NCBI GenBank assembly: GCA_050874385.1
Contig: JBNMKO010000008.1
Location: 4,086-68,085, forward strand
DNA: 64,000 nt
Direction of reading: 5' to 3'
Source of the DNA: CAG-882 sp050874385
GTDB lineage: Bacteria > Bacillota > Clostridia > Lachnospirales > Lachnospiraceae
Both the position numbers and the translations under genes were made by a program. Positions 24,870 to 34,931 of this stretch are shown here, one piece after another. Position 1 is the first letter of the stretch; the number at the start of each line of letters is the position of its first letter. Under the pieces are notes generated by a model, which saw only the letters and a list, made by a program, of their open reading frames with translations, did no database searches and was not told the DNA's origin.

Positions 24870-27371
24870 ATGAAAAAAATAGACTTTAATGAAAACTGGT
24901 ATTACAGACATCTTGATGTGAATGAAGAGGGAAAGAAGGTAACGCTGCCGCATGATGCAATGTGCCATGAGGTGCGCTCAATGGAAAGCAAAGGTCGTCA
25001 TAATATCGGCTGGTTTGAGGGCTGTGATTATGTCTATTGGAAGACCTTTGACGCTCCGGAGAATTATAAGGATTGCAAAATTGTATTGGAATTTGAGGGC
25101 GTGTATCACAACGCCGAGGTGTATGTAAATGGAGAGAAGGCGGCATACAGACCTTACGGATATACTAACTTCTATGTTGATATCTCAGAATTTTTAAAGT
25201 ACGGCGCAGAAAATGAAATCCGTGTCATTGCCCGCAACTCCGACCAGCCTAACAGCCGTTGGTACACGGGTTCGGGTATCTACAGACCAGTGTGGATGTA
25301 TGTTGGAAAAGAAAATTTTGTGGATATCAACGGCGTAAAGATAAGAACACTTGACTACGACAAAAAAAGTGACACGGCTGAGATTGGAATTAAGATTAAC
25401 GCTGTCGGCACGGCACAGATAGAACTGTCAATTGAAGACCCTAACGGAAATCAGGTGTACAGCGGCAAGATGATTTATAATGGTGCGGCGGAAAATGAGA
25501 CAAAAAATAGTGAGGAAAATTCACAGAATAAAGATGGCGGTGATAAGCTTACAGAGAAAAAGGCTTCATCAGAGAACAGTTCACATGTCAGAACACGCAA
25601 GATAAAATTAAAAAATCCGGCACTGTGGAGCGTTGAGACACCGCGGCTCTACACCTGTATTGTGCGCTGTGGCGAGGATGAGGTCAGAGAGCACTTCGGA
25701 GTTAGGACACTCACATGGACGGCGGACAACGGAATTGCCATAAACGGTGAGCATGTGATATTAAAGGGTGCATGTATACACCACGACAACGGTGTGCTAG
25801 GTGCATGTGCTTTTCCGGAGGCGGAGGAGAGAAAGATAAAAATCTTAAAGGACACGGGTTACAATGCCGTGCGCTGTGCCCACAATCCATGTTCAAAGGC
25901 TCTTTTGGACGCGTGTGACAGACTTGGAATGTTGGTGATGGATGAGTACACGGATATGTGGTACATCCACAAGAACCAGTATGACTACGCTTCATATATG
26001 AAGGACTGGTGGAGACAGGATTTGAAGGACATGGTTGAGAAGGATTACAATCATCCGTGCGTGATTATGTACTCGACGGGCAATGAGGTCGCCGAGACGG
26101 GTCAGAGGGAAGGAATAAAGCTTACCGGACAGATGACAAGGTATCTCCACAAGCTTGACAGGACAAGACCTGTGAGCTGTGGAATAAATATATTTTTCAA
26201 TCTGCTGTACTCGATGGGCTTTGGAGTTTACAGCGATGAGAAAGCGCAAAAAGATGCAAAACAGTCGGCATCGGGAAATACAAAGAAGAAAAAGACAGTC
26301 GGAAGCGAGTTTTACAACACGCTCGCGGGACTTTTTGGCGATAAGACCATGAAGATGGGTGCGACTTTACACGCGTGTGATGTAAAGACAAGGGATGCCT
26401 ATGCAAATATGGATATCGCGGGATATAATTACGGTATTTTAAGATACAAGCACGATTTGAAGAAATATCCTAACAGACTTATCCTCGGAAGTGAGACTTT
26501 CTGCAAGGATGCGTACACCTTCTATGAGCTTGCAAAGCGCGAGAAGAGGATTGTGGGAGATTTTGTCTGGGCGGGTATGGATTATATAGGTGAAGCCGGA
26601 ATAGGAGCCTGGGAGTACGAGGACTACGCTCCGGCGGACGGAATGGACTGCGGATGGCTCACGGCTGGAAGTGGTCGAATAAATATCCTCGGTTTTGCAA
26701 ACGGGGAGGCCGCATACACGAAGGTTGCTCTTGAGAAGGAGCAGGGCCCGTTTATAGCCGTAAAGCCTGTATATCAGCGCGGCAAGCACTCGCCGTCGGC
26801 GTGGAAGATGACCGACGCGATGGAGAGCTGGAGCTGGCGCGGCTGTGAGGGAATGACTGCGGTTGTCGAGGTGTATGCGAGGGCAGCGGAGGTTGAACTT
26901 TTCTTAAACGGAAAGAGTGTGGGAAGAAAGGTTTTGAAGGACTGCTGCAATACAAGTTTTAAGGTTCCTTATGAGAATGGAAAACTCACCGCGGTTTCAT
27001 ACGATGCGCGCGGTGCAAAAATCGGAAGCTGTACGCTAAAGACAGCGTCGGTAAAGACGGTTCTCACAATGAAGCCGGAGAAGGACTTCTTAAATAAGAA
27101 TGAGCTTGGATTTATCAGGCTTTCATACACGGATGAAGCCGGAATACTAAAGCCTATGGAGAAGCACCACATAGCAATCAAGGTGGAGAATGGAAAGCTT
27201 GAGGGCTTTGGAAATGCGTGCCCGTACAACGAGGGCGGATATTGGAAAAATACCACAAAAACCTACTACGGCGAGGCTTTGGCGGTTGTAAGGGCAGGAG
27301 ACAGTGGCAGTGTAAAGGTGACAATAAAGGACGAGACAGGGGAACATTGTGTAGAAATTCCTGTTAAATAG
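24870..27371 (+). CDS. Glycoside hydrolase family 2 beta-galactosidase-like enzyme
   Basis: 833 residues. The domain order is an N-terminal jelly-roll sugar-binding domain (NWYYRHLDV to RPYGYTNFYVD, RWYTGSGIYRPVW), an immunoglobulin-like domain and a TIM barrel. The acid/base is Glu 406 (TGNEVAETG) and the nucleophile is Glu 542 (LGSETFC). A C-terminal beta domain closes the protein. An Asn/Glu/Lys-rich insert of about 30 residues (near 212-243) and a Lys-rich one near 462-475 interrupt the fold. No signal peptide. It probably hydrolyses terminal beta-galactosides in the cytoplasm, but beta-glucuronidase or other GH2 activity cannot be excluded. It lies within the GH3-GH2-GH78-symporter cluster. 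Confidence 0.9.
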   Translation: MKKIDFNENWYYRHLDVNEEGKKVTLPHDAMCHEVRSMESKGRHNIGWFEGCDYVYWKTFDAPENYKDCKIVLEFEGVYHNAEVYVNGEKAAYRPYGYTNFYVDISEFLKYGAENEIRVIARNSDQPNSRWYTGSGIYRPVWMYVGKENFVDINGVKIRTLDYDKKSDTAEIGIKINAVGTAQIELSIEDPNGNQVYSGKMIYNGAAENETKNSEENSQNKDGGDKLTEKKASSENSSHVRTRKIKLKNPALWSVETPRLYTCIVRCGEDEVREHFGVRTLTWTADNGIAINGEHVILKGACIHHDNGVLGACAFPEAEERKIKILKDTGYNAVRCAHNPCSKALLDACDRLGMLVMDEYTDMWYIHKNQYDYASYMKDWWRQDLKDMVEKDYNHPCVIMYSTGNEVAETGQREGIKLTGQMTRYLHKLDRTRPVSCGINIFFNLLYSMGFGVYSDEKAQKDAKQSASGNTKKKKTVGSEFYNTLAGLFGDKTMKMGATLHACDVKTRDAYANMDIAGYNYGILRYKHDLKKYPNRLILGSETFCKDAYTFYELAKREKRIVGDFVWAGMDYIGEAGIGAWEYEDYAPADGMDCGWLTAGSGRINILGFANGEAAYTKVALEKEQGPFIAVKPVYQRGKHSPSAWKMTDAMESWSWRGCEGMTAVVEVYARAAEVELFLNGKSVGRKVLKDCCNTSFKVPYENGKLTAVSYDARGAKIGSCTLKTASVKTVLTMKPEKDFLNKNELGFIRLSYTDEAGILKPMEKHHIAIKVENGKLEGFGNACPYNEGGYWKNTTKTYYGEALAVVRAGDSGSVKVTIKDETGEHCVEIPVK

Positions 27372-27474
27372 TGCAAGGCTGTTGAAGAAAAATTTCCTGA
27401 TGGATAATTTTTTTAAAAGCTGACAGATATAAACAGATGACGTGTTTTAAGATAGATGGCAAAGGAGAGAGCGG

Positions 27475-30024
27475 ATGTTAGAGGTCAGAAGATTTACATG
27501 TGAAAATATGGCAGCAGGCTGTGTCACGGACAAGAAATCTCCTTCATTTTCATTTTCGATAGACAGCGACAGGCAGGGGGCAAGCCTTAAAAAGGCAATT
27601 ATCTGCGTTGGCGACTGGGAAAAAACGACAAAGGAGCAGATTGCGGTTGAGTATGATGGCAAGCCGCTAAAGCCGCACAGCACCTACACGGCAAAGCTTA
27701 CGGTGTGGGACGATGCGGGGGAGAGCGCGCAGGCACAGCTTACTTTTGAGATGGGAAAAATGAACGAGCCTTGGGCTGCAAAGTGGATTACCGACGGGGA
27801 TTATCATTTTACGGAGAAGAAAGTGTCGCCGGTTCCAATGACATTCAGGAAGAGGTTTGGCACTGAAAAGAAGATAAAGTCCGCGAGAATATACGCTACG
27901 GCGATGGGCATATATGAGCTTATTTTAAATGGCAGCAAGGTCGGTGATGAGTTTTTTGCGCCGGGCTTTACCTCCTACAAATCAAGGCTTCAATACCAGA
28001 CCTACGATGTCACGGACAGTCTTAAAAATGACAATGAGCTTATTGTGACCGTAGGCGGAGGCTGGGCTGTAGGTTCGTTTGTGTTTACAAGAAAGAACCG
28101 CATAACGGCGGACAGACAGGCGTTGCTTCTTGAACTCAGACTTGAGTACGAGGATGGCACAACTAAGGTTATAGGAACTGATGCAGACTGGGACGTTACG
28201 ATGCGGGGAAATTACAGAGCCGCGGATATATACGACGGCGAGACTTTTGATGCGTCCATACATTTGAATGACATAGATTATCACAAAGCAACGGTGGAGA
28301 AGCTTCGTGTGCAGCCGAGAATATTTGCGGCGACAGGTGCTCCGGTGCGCGCGCATGAGAGAATGGTTCCGATAGATTGCAGGAACACCAAAGAGGGAAT
28401 TGTGTACGATTTTGGGCAGAATTTTGCGGGCGTTGTTGAGCTTAAAATAAGAGGAAAAAAAGGGCAGAAAGTCACAGTGTGCCACGCGGAAATTTTAAAG
28501 CCGGATGGCACACTAAACACGGCATTTTTGAGAACCGCGAAAGCCACAGCGGTTTATATATGTGATGACGGTGAGCAGACATACATGCCAAGGCTCACAT
28601 ACATGGGTTTTAGATATATCTGCATAGACGGAATTGATGAAAAGAATGTGCAGGTGGCGGCGTATGCGCTGTATTCGGATATGGAGCGCGTCGGGAGTTT
28701 TTCGTGCTCGTCCGATAAGCTCAACCGCTTGCAGGAAAATATTCTGTGGAGTGCAAAGTCAAACCTTATGGACATTCCTACCGACTGTCCGCAGCGCGAT
28801 GAGCGCATGGGCTGGACGGGGGATATCGCGGTGTTCGCTCCTACAGCTTGTTATAATTTTAACATGAGCAGATTTTTTGAAAAATGGCTCGCAGATATGA
28901 GGGCGGAACAGCTAAAAACGGGCGGTATTCCGAACACCGTTCCGGCTCAGGGTTACGGTTTTCCGGCGACGATGCCTACGATGGCCATTGAGTTCTGGGG
29001 CGATGCCTGTATAATGGTTCCGTGGGCGGAGTATCAGGCAAAAGGTGACAAAAAGGTGTTAAAAAGCTGTTACGCCATGATGAAAAAGTATGTCGATGCG
29101 TGCCGTTTTTGGGCAGGGCTGTTGAGCTTTGGAAAGCACAGATATCTGTGGAATACGCCGTCCGTGCTGCATTTTGGCGACTGGGTAGCTCCCGATGTAC
29201 CGCAGATGGCGCAGTGGCAGAAGAGAAGCAAATGGACAGCCACGGCAAGCCTCAAAAACACAAGCGGACTTTTGGCGGATATAGCGGCAATCCTCGGAAA
29301 GAGTGAGGATGAGAAAACTTATAGAAACGTTAGCGAAAAAGCCGCCAAGGCGTACCGCGATATCCTGACGGATGGCAATGGAAAGCTCAACGAGGAGTTC
29401 CAGACGGCGTATGTATTGCCGTTATATTTTGGCATTTTTGGCGGAAAGGAAAAGGAGAGTGCGGTTGACAATCTTGTAAAGCTTGTGCAAAAGAACAATT
29501 ACTGCATAGGCACAGGTTTTCCGGGAACGCCTTACATTCTCTTTGCGCTTGCCGACAACGGCAGGGCGGATGTGGCATACAAGATGCTTTTCAATGAGAA
29601 ATGTCCGTCATGGCTTTACGAGGTAAAGCAGGGCGCAACCACTATATGGGAGCGCTGGGACGGGCTTGACGAGAACGGAGAGTGTCCTATCGGCGACGAC
29701 GGAACTGACATGATGATTTCCTATAACCACTATGCAAGCGGCGCTGTCGGAGATTTCATGTACCGAAGAATTGCGGGGATTGAGATGACCGAGCCGGGTT
29801 ACAGACGCTTTAAAATTAAGCCTGTTATGAACGAACAGTTAAGCTTTGCGAAGGGAAGCGTTGAGACTCCTTACGGTGAAATTATCTCCGACTGGAAGAT
29901 GGAAAACGGCAGATTTACAATAAATGTGCATGTTCCGGTTGGAACGGAGTGCAGCCTTGAGATGCCGGATGGGAGTGTGGAACGGCTGACAAGCGGAAGC
30001 TACTCTAGAAAAATTACAGTGTGA
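27475..30024 (+). CDS. Glycoside hydrolase family 78 alpha-L-rhamnosidase
   Basis: 849 residues from ATG 27475, behind AAAGGAGA. The N-terminal beta domain has WAAKWITDGDYHF and the GIYELILNGSKVGDEFFAPG substrate-binding stretch typical of bacterial rhamnosidases. The (alpha/alpha)6 barrel carries the general acid Glu 443 in DCPQRDERMGWTGD and the base Glu 726 in TTIWERWDG. It closes with a C-terminal beta domain (GYRRFKIKPVM). No signal peptide. It removes terminal alpha-L-rhamnose from pectin (rhamnogalacturonan) or plant glycosides. It sits between GH2 and the symporter, consistent with use of imported rhamnose-containing oligosaccharides. Confidence 0.95.
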   Translation: MLEVRRFTCENMAAGCVTDKKSPSFSFSIDSDRQGASLKKAIICVGDWEKTTKEQIAVEYDGKPLKPHSTYTAKLTVWDDAGESAQAQLTFEMGKMNEPWAAKWITDGDYHFTEKKVSPVPMTFRKRFGTEKKIKSARIYATAMGIYELILNGSKVGDEFFAPGFTSYKSRLQYQTYDVTDSLKNDNELIVTVGGGWAVGSFVFTRKNRITADRQALLLELRLEYEDGTTKVIGTDADWDVTMRGNYRAADIYDGETFDASIHLNDIDYHKATVEKLRVQPRIFAATGAPVRAHERMVPIDCRNTKEGIVYDFGQNFAGVVELKIRGKKGQKVTVCHAEILKPDGTLNTAFLRTAKATAVYICDDGEQTYMPRLTYMGFRYICIDGIDEKNVQVAAYALYSDMERVGSFSCSSDKLNRLQENILWSAKSNLMDIPTDCPQRDERMGWTGDIAVFAPTACYNFNMSRFFEKWLADMRAEQLKTGGIPNTVPAQGYGFPATMPTMAIEFWGDACIMVPWAEYQAKGDKKVLKSCYAMMKKYVDACRFWAGLLSFGKHRYLWNTPSVLHFGDWVAPDVPQMAQWQKRSKWTATASLKNTSGLLADIAAILGKSEDEKTYRNVSEKAAKAYRDILTDGNGKLNEEFQTAYVLPLYFGIFGGKEKESAVDNLVKLVQKNNYCIGTGFPGTPYILFALADNGRADVAYKMLFNEKCPSWLYEVKQGATTIWERWDGLDENGECPIGDDGTDMMISYNHYASGAVGDFMYRRIAGIEMTEPGYRRFKIKPVMNEQLSFAKGSVETPYGEIISDWKMENGRFTINVHVPVGTECSLEMPDGSVERLTSGSYSRKITV

Positions 30025-30026
30025 AA

Positions 30027-30128
30027 AATACATCTAAGACAGAAAAAGCTGCTGTTTAAGATGTATTAGGATTTCACAATAGTTCTGCTATGTTGAACTA
30101 TTACGATTAGAGTCACTGCAAAGCAGTG
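30027..30128 (+). promoter_or_regulatory. Symporter leader with three hairpins
   Basis: Hairpins at 30027-30067 (imperfect ~15 bp), 30078-30102 (AATAGTTC/GAACTATT) and 30114-30128 (CACTGC/GCAGTG), just ahead of the symporter ribosome binding site. The first may end the GH78 transcript. A shortened copy of this leader lies at 35857-35930. Confidence 0.5.
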
Positions 30129-30143
30129 GCATGGAGGATTAGT

Positions 30144-31616
30144 ATGAGCGATAATAAAAAATCAATTTGGAGCAATCCGTTTTTGCGCACGCGGATAAAA
30201 TCGGATGACGTGAAGATGCCGGAAATGCTTTTAGGCTACTTTATAGGGCCTTTTGGAGCGTTGCTTGCATCGGGTATTTTTACAAGTATTTTGCAGAACT
30301 ATTTTACAGATGTTCTGAAAATGAACCTGACATTTCTTACAACTTTACAGTTGGTATCAACAATACTTATCGTGGTGGCAAACCTTGTTGTCGGACAGCT
30401 TATCGAGCGCACAAAGACTATGGCAGGAAAGGCGAGACCGTGGATACTTTTGTCGGCTTTTACAATGTCCGTGGCGAGTGTTTTGATGTTCATCGTTCCT
30501 TTTGAGGGGACGGCTAAGATGGTGTGGATTGCTATAGCGTACAATCTTTTCTATGCGGTTGCATATCCTATATACAACACAGCCAACTCGACGCTTATCC
30601 CGCTGTCGACAAGAAACAGCAAACAGCGCGGTGTGCTCGCATCCTTCACCAACGTGGCAGGACTTGGCGTTATGGGAGCCGGCTCAATGGTTTTCCCAAT
30701 CCTCGTGTCATTTGTGTTAAAGGAAAATCAGCACCTGTGGTTTGTGGCAATGCTTGCAATCGCAATATTTGCGGCGCTCACGATATTTTTACAGTATATG
30801 TTCACAAGGGAGCGTGTCACAGAGGAGCTTGCAAATGCGGCGCAGGCACAGGAAAATGGCAATACCGCACATGCACCGTCACTTGGAAAGCAGCTAAAGG
30901 CTGTTGTCAGCGAAAAGACATGGTGGATTGTCATGCTGTTCTACATAGGATTTCAGTGGAGCGGTGCAATAAAGAACGGTTCAATGTCATACTACTGTAA
31001 ATGGGTGCTCGACAATTCTTACACGGGCAGTGTGGACGCGTGGGGCGCATCGCAGTCACTTTTGTCAATAATGGGAGCAATTCCGATGGCAGTTGCGGCG
31101 GTTGCTGTCATTCCGCTTTGCAACAAATATGGAAAGAGAATTATCTGTATGCTCGGTATGCTTCTCGGAGCAGGCGGCGGTGTGATAGCAATCATAGGAA
31201 ACGGAAACATTGTTCCTGTAGCTATCGGTGTAGCCCTAAAGTGTCTCGGCTCCGCACCGGCATGTTATATGATACTTGCTCTCCTTGCGGATGTTATAGA
31301 CCACATAGAGTACAAGAGCCATATCCGTACAGATGGACTTACGATGTCAATCTACAGCTCCATAATGGTTGCCGGAACACCGATATGCAATGCCATATTC
31401 AGTGCTCTTTTAAAGGGAAGTGGCTACAACCAGAATGCCGATGTTGCACTTGGAGTTTTAGGACAGACACAGGCTGCACAGACAGCGATTTCAGTCAGCT
31501 ATATATGGGTTGAGACAATAGCGTATGTTATATGTGCAGTACTTATTTTCTTCTTCACCATCGAGAAAAATCTTCCTGATGAGCAGAAGGAAATAGAAAG
31601 CAGAAAAAATGCTTAA
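30144..31616 (+). CDS. Sugar:cation symporter, GPH family (MFS superfamily)
   Basis: 490 residues from ATG 30144, behind GGAGGA; the frame extends upstream without a better start. About twelve membrane helices. The family pattern includes MLLGYFIGPFGALLASG near the N-terminus, GKARPWILLSAF after helix 2 and an ADVIDHIEYKSHIRTDGLTMS loop late in the protein. GPH carriers import galactosides, xylosides or glucuronides with Na+ or H+. Its place after GH3, GH2 and GH78 makes it the likely importer of their substrate. It is followed by a terminator that contains the LytTR promoter. Confidence 0.93.
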   Translation: MSDNKKSIWSNPFLRTRIKSDDVKMPEMLLGYFIGPFGALLASGIFTSILQNYFTDVLKMNLTFLTTLQLVSTILIVVANLVVGQLIERTKTMAGKARPWILLSAFTMSVASVLMFIVPFEGTAKMVWIAIAYNLFYAVAYPIYNTANSTLIPLSTRNSKQRGVLASFTNVAGLGVMGAGSMVFPILVSFVLKENQHLWFVAMLAIAIFAALTIFLQYMFTRERVTEELANAAQAQENGNTAHAPSLGKQLKAVVSEKTWWIVMLFYIGFQWSGAIKNGSMSYYCKWVLDNSYTGSVDAWGASQSLLSIMGAIPMAVAAVAVIPLCNKYGKRIICMLGMLLGAGGGVIAIIGNGNIVPVAIGVALKCLGSAPACYMILALLADVIDHIEYKSHIRTDGLTMSIYSSIMVAGTPICNAIFSALLKGSGYNQNADVALGVLGQTQAAQTAISVSYIWVETIAYVICAVLIFFFTIEKNLPDEQKEIESRKNA

Positions 31617-31640
31617 AGGCTTTTAACAGAAGAATTATTT

Positions 31641-31694
31641 TGGTATAATCAGGGTATTAACGCTGTATGAAAAATATGGCTTTGGTACCCTGAT
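31641..31694 (+). terminator. Terminator hairpin with nested LytTR promoter
   Basis: The stem ATCAGGGTA (31648-31656) pairs with TACCCTGAT (31686-31694), with further inner pairing (GCTGTAT/ATATGGC), then ATTTTG. The extended -10 TGGTATAAT (31641-31649) runs into the left arm, so transcripts from upstream form the whole hairpin while those starting near 31656 do not. A decayed copy stands at 16381-16431. Confidence 0.65.
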
Positions 31695-31732
31695 ATTTTG
31701 TTTATTGGATTATTATGAGATTGGTGTGAAAA

Positions 31733-32443
31733 ATGATACGAATTGCATTGGTTGAAGATGATGAAAATTATCAGAAAGAATTAACTGAATATTTGAAAAA
31801 GTACGAGAAGGAGAGCGGGGAAAAGTTCAATATATCCGTTTTTTCGGACGGCGATGAGATTGTGGAAAATTACAAGGCTGTGTATGACATTATACTTATG
31901 GATATTGAGATGACATTCATGGACGGCATGACGGCGGCGGAGCATATAAGGGAGTATGACACAGAGGTTGTAATTATTTTTATCACAAATATGCCGCAGT
32001 ATGTTATGAAGGGCTACACTGTGGACGCGCTCGATTATGTTTTAAAACCTGTGAGCTACTATGCTTTTTCGCAGAAGATAAACCGTGCGCTTTCAAGGAT
32101 GAAGCACAGAAGCACAAAGTATATCACGGTTCCGATACGCGGCGGCGTGAAAAAATTCGATGTATCGAAACTGACATATATCGAGGTTCAGGACCATGAC
32201 CTTGTGTACCACACGATGGATGAGGATTTCAGGACTAAGGGGTCTCTCTCGGAGGTTGAGGAGGCACTCAAGGGCATGAATTTTTTCAGGTGCAACAAGT
32301 GTTATATTGTCAACCTTGAGTATGTGGAAACTGTGCAGGACTACGATGTAAATGTGGGCAATGTGTGGATACAGGTGAGCCGCGCAAAGAAAAAGGCGCT
32401 TCTTGACGCACTCAACAATTACATGAGCGAGGTGAGCAAATGA
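31733..32443 (+). CDS. LytTR-family response regulator of the glycan cluster
   Basis: 236 residues. Receiver domain: VEDDENY, phosphoacceptor Asp in IILMDIEMTFMDG and Lys in VLKPVSYYAF. LytTR domain: LTYIEVQDHDLVYH, then FFRCNKCYIVNLEYV. About half the residues match the regulator at 1755. The gene overlaps the kinase start by four bases, so the two proteins are made together. It lies directly after the symporter and is the likely transcriptional activator of the GH3-GH2-GH78-symporter group. Binding sites (two direct repeats about 12 bases apart in this family) were not located. Confidence 0.93.
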   Translation: MIRIALVEDDENYQKELTEYLKKYEKESGEKFNISVFSDGDEIVENYKAVYDIILMDIEMTFMDGMTAAEHIREYDTEVVIIFITNMPQYVMKGYTVDALDYVLKPVSYYAFSQKINRALSRMKHRSTKYITVPIRGGVKKFDVSKLTYIEVQDHDLVYHTMDEDFRTKGSLSEVEEALKGMNFFRCNKCYIVNLEYVETVQDYDVNVGNVWIQVSRAKKKALLDALNNYMSEVSK

Positions 32444-33762
32444 TGCCAAAGGAAGCAGTAAATCTCACAAACACGCCGGGAATATATTATTCCATCGCAT
32501 ATTTTATCAGCAGTTGTCTCTATATAAGCATGAATGTAAAGCGAAGAAATATGAGACAGATAGTGGGAATACTGGCGGCGATATTTGTTGTGCTGACCGC
32601 GTTTATATGCCTGACAGACCAGATTAACGTGGTATTTTTTATACCTTGCATGGCGGTTGAGATATTTCTTATATGGCTGTCACTGTACCTTTGCTGTAAG
32701 ATGGATTGGAGAAAGGCAGCCTATTTTTGCATACGCGCGTTTATTCTGGGCGAGCTGGCGGCATCATTAAACTGGCAGCTTTTTTATTACGGGCTTAACA
32801 ACTGGAATGTGGAGTTAAATCTGTTTTGGAGTACGCTGTTTGTCGTGTGCTCCTATGGAATTGTGTATGTGACAATGTATTTTCTTGAGAGGAGTTATCG
32901 AAATGAGAACGCGACATTAAATATCGGTGGAAGGGACTTGCGGATATGTGTGTTTATAGGGCTGTTTGTGTACATGATGAGCAACGTGAGCTATGTCTTT
33001 GAGAACACACCGTTCAGCGGACAGCTCCCAGGGGAAATATTTATAATCAGAACTTTGGTTGACCTTGGAGGAGTCGGTATTTTGTTTGCATATCACATGC
33101 AGCTTCAGGAGGTCAAGATGAAGCTTGAGAACGAGTTTTTGTCAAACACGCTTCGCATGCAGTATGAAAATTATAAGCTTTCCGAGGAGAGTGTTGCGCT
33201 TGTAAATCAGAAATATCACGACCTAAAACATCAGATTGCGACGCTGCGCGCGGCTGTCAACGAGGAGGAAAAGACGGCGTATCTTGACCAGATGGAGCAG
33301 GAGATTAAATGCTACGAGGCGCAGAATAAGACCGGAAACCGCATACTCGACACAATCCTGACAGCCAAGACAATACAGTGTCAAAGTAACGGCATAAGTC
33401 TTACATGCGTGGCGGACGGCAAGGAGTTGGAGTTCATGCAGGCTATGGATATCAGCGCGCTTTTCGGAAACGCGCTAGACAACGCCATAGAGAGCGTAAA
33501 AAAGATAAATGACCCACAAAAACGCCTTATCCATGTGTCAGTTTCAAGACAGAAAAACTTCCTGCGCATCAAGATTGAGAATTGTTACGAGGGAGAACTT
33601 GAGTTCGAGAACGGAATTCCAAAGACGACCAAGCAGGATAAGCGCTTTCATGGATATGGAATGAAGAGCATACGAAAAATAGTGGAGAAATATAACGGCT
33701 CTGTTACCGTGAACGCTAAGGACGGGTGGTTTGAACTTAGGATTTTGATGGTGGTGGGGTGA
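32440..33762 (+). CDS. GHKL sensor histidine kinase of the glycan cluster
   Basis: 440 residues from ATG 32440 (GAGGTGA upstream). The N-terminal ~220 residues make about six membrane helices. The phospho-accepting His lies in KYHDLKHQIATL. The ATPase domain has the N-box FGNALDNAIES and G-box HGYGMKSIRKIVEKYNG. Paralogous to the kinase at 2479. A piece of a third copy survives at 16456-16548. It probably senses a glycan breakdown product or peptide and phosphorylates the LytTR partner. Its last ~18 bases carry the promoter of the DUF262 module. Confidence 0.92.
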   Translation: MMPKEAVNLTNTPGIYYSIAYFISSCLYISMNVKRRNMRQIVGILAAIFVVLTAFICLTDQINVVFFIPCMAVEIFLIWLSLYLCCKMDWRKAAYFCIRAFILGELAASLNWQLFYYGLNNWNVELNLFWSTLFVVCSYGIVYVTMYFLERSYRNENATLNIGGRDLRICVFIGLFVYMMSNVSYVFENTPFSGQLPGEIFIIRTLVDLGGVGILFAYHMQLQEVKMKLENEFLSNTLRMQYENYKLSEESVALVNQKYHDLKHQIATLRAAVNEEEKTAYLDQMEQEIKCYEAQNKTGNRILDTILTAKTIQCQSNGISLTCVADGKELEFMQAMDISALFGNALDNAIESVKKINDPQKRLIHVSVSRQKNFLRIKIENCYEGELEFENGIPKTTKQDKRFHGYGMKSIRKIVEKYNGSVTVNAKDGWFELRILMVVG

Positions 33763-33773
33763 ATTGCTATAAT
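33745..33773 (+). promoter_or_regulatory. Promoter of the DUF262-ATPase-HNH module
   Basis: TTGATG at 33745-33750, a 17-base spacer and consensus TATAAT at 33768-33773. It overlaps the kinase stop codon, so the module can be transcribed independently of the LytTR/GHKL operon. Confidence 0.65.
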
Positions 33774-33797
33774 AATATTGATAAATGGAGGAAATAT

Positions 33798-34931
33798 ATG
33801 GAATCGGATAGGTTGGTAAAATATCTTGAGGGAGTTACTGTCCAGCAGTATAAATCGGATGTTGGCTTTAGAACTTTGGTAGAGAGCGTAAATGAGAATA
33901 TGTATATTATTCCAAAGTATCAGAGAAAATATCGTTGGAATAAGGAGCAGGTTGTAAGTCTGGTAGAGTCATTGTTGCGAGGGCTTCCTATTCCGCCCAT
34001 TTATACATGTAGAAATTCGGATAATCAGTTGGAAATCTTGGATGGACAGCAGCGTGTGATGAGCTTGTTTTTTTATTATATAGGATATTTTTTGAATAGA
34101 CAAAAAGAAAGTGCGATAGATTTTTCTGAATTAGAAGTTGGAGATTCTTCTTTTGCAGATGCACTCAAAGAGCAGTTTCAGCTTGAAAAGCTTCATGTTA
34201 ATTTAAAAGATATTGACGGAGAAGATATAAATGTTGACTATAATTCGTTGCCCGTCGAGATAAAAAGGAAGGTTGACTATACAGCGATTACAGTTATTGA
34301 AATAAAAATTGGAAAAGAGGATAGACGCGAAAAAATATTACAAACTATTTTTGCCAATTTAAATAAAAACGGGGCACTTTTATCTCTGCAGGAACAGAGA
34401 AATGGGGTATATATATGTGAGTTTTATGATATGCTTCATGATTTCAATAAGAAAAATGTACAATGGAGAAAGTTGTGGGGAAGAGAAGACGCGAAGGATA
34501 GGGATTTAGAGACACTTCTCAGATTTTGCGCATTGAGAAAAAATATTGCTTTAATTGACATAAGTAATGGCAGATTGGAATTTAAAATAAATGGATATTA
34601 CAGTTCTTATGCTGAACTTATGGATAAATTTTCAAAAGAAGCCATAAATTTTACAGAAGAAGATATTAATCAATACAAAAAAAGTTTGGAAGGTTTTGTA
34701 AATTTATTTAATATAAATGTTGTTTTATCCTCAAAAGTAGCCTTGATGGAAGGCTTTTATGTTATTTATGAAAAATTGGGAATAAAAAAGGCAATTTCAA
34801 AGAAAATATTTGATTTGGTTCAAATATCGGAAGAATATAAAGAAAACAGCGGACAGCGTACAGTTAATATTAAAAAAATGAATGGAAGGTGGAATGCGGT
34901 ATATGAAGTTTGGGATAAATTTTCTGAATGA
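33798..34931 (+). CDS. DUF262 (GmrS/ParB-like fold) protein
   Basis: 377 residues from ATG 33798, behind GGAGG; the longer GTG-started frame lacks a ribosome binding site. The N-terminal DUF262 domain shows PKYQRKYRWNKEQV (39-52) and the signature ILDGQQRVMSL (80-90). In GmrSD-type IV restriction enzymes and relatives this fold binds or hydrolyses NTP. No DUF1524 HNH domain is fused. Instead a separate HNH protein is encoded two genes downstream. The helical C-terminus (200-377) is unassigned. It overlaps the ATPase gene by 26 bases, so the products are likely made together. Defence function inferred from family and context. Confidence 0.85.
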   Translation: MESDRLVKYLEGVTVQQYKSDVGFRTLVESVNENMYIIPKYQRKYRWNKEQVVSLVESLLRGLPIPPIYTCRNSDNQLEILDGQQRVMSLFFYYIGYFLNRQKESAIDFSELEVGDSSFADALKEQFQLEKLHVNLKDIDGEDINVDYNSLPVEIKRKVDYTAITVIEIKIGKEDRREKILQTIFANLNKNGALLSLQEQRNGVYICEFYDMLHDFNKKNVQWRKLWGREDAKDRDLETLLRFCALRKNIALIDISNGRLEFKINGYYSSYAELMDKFSKEAINFTEEDINQYKKSLEGFVNLFNINVVLSSKVALMEGFYVIYEKLGIKKAISKKIFDLVQISEEYKENSGQRTVNIKKMNGRWNAVYEVWDKFSE

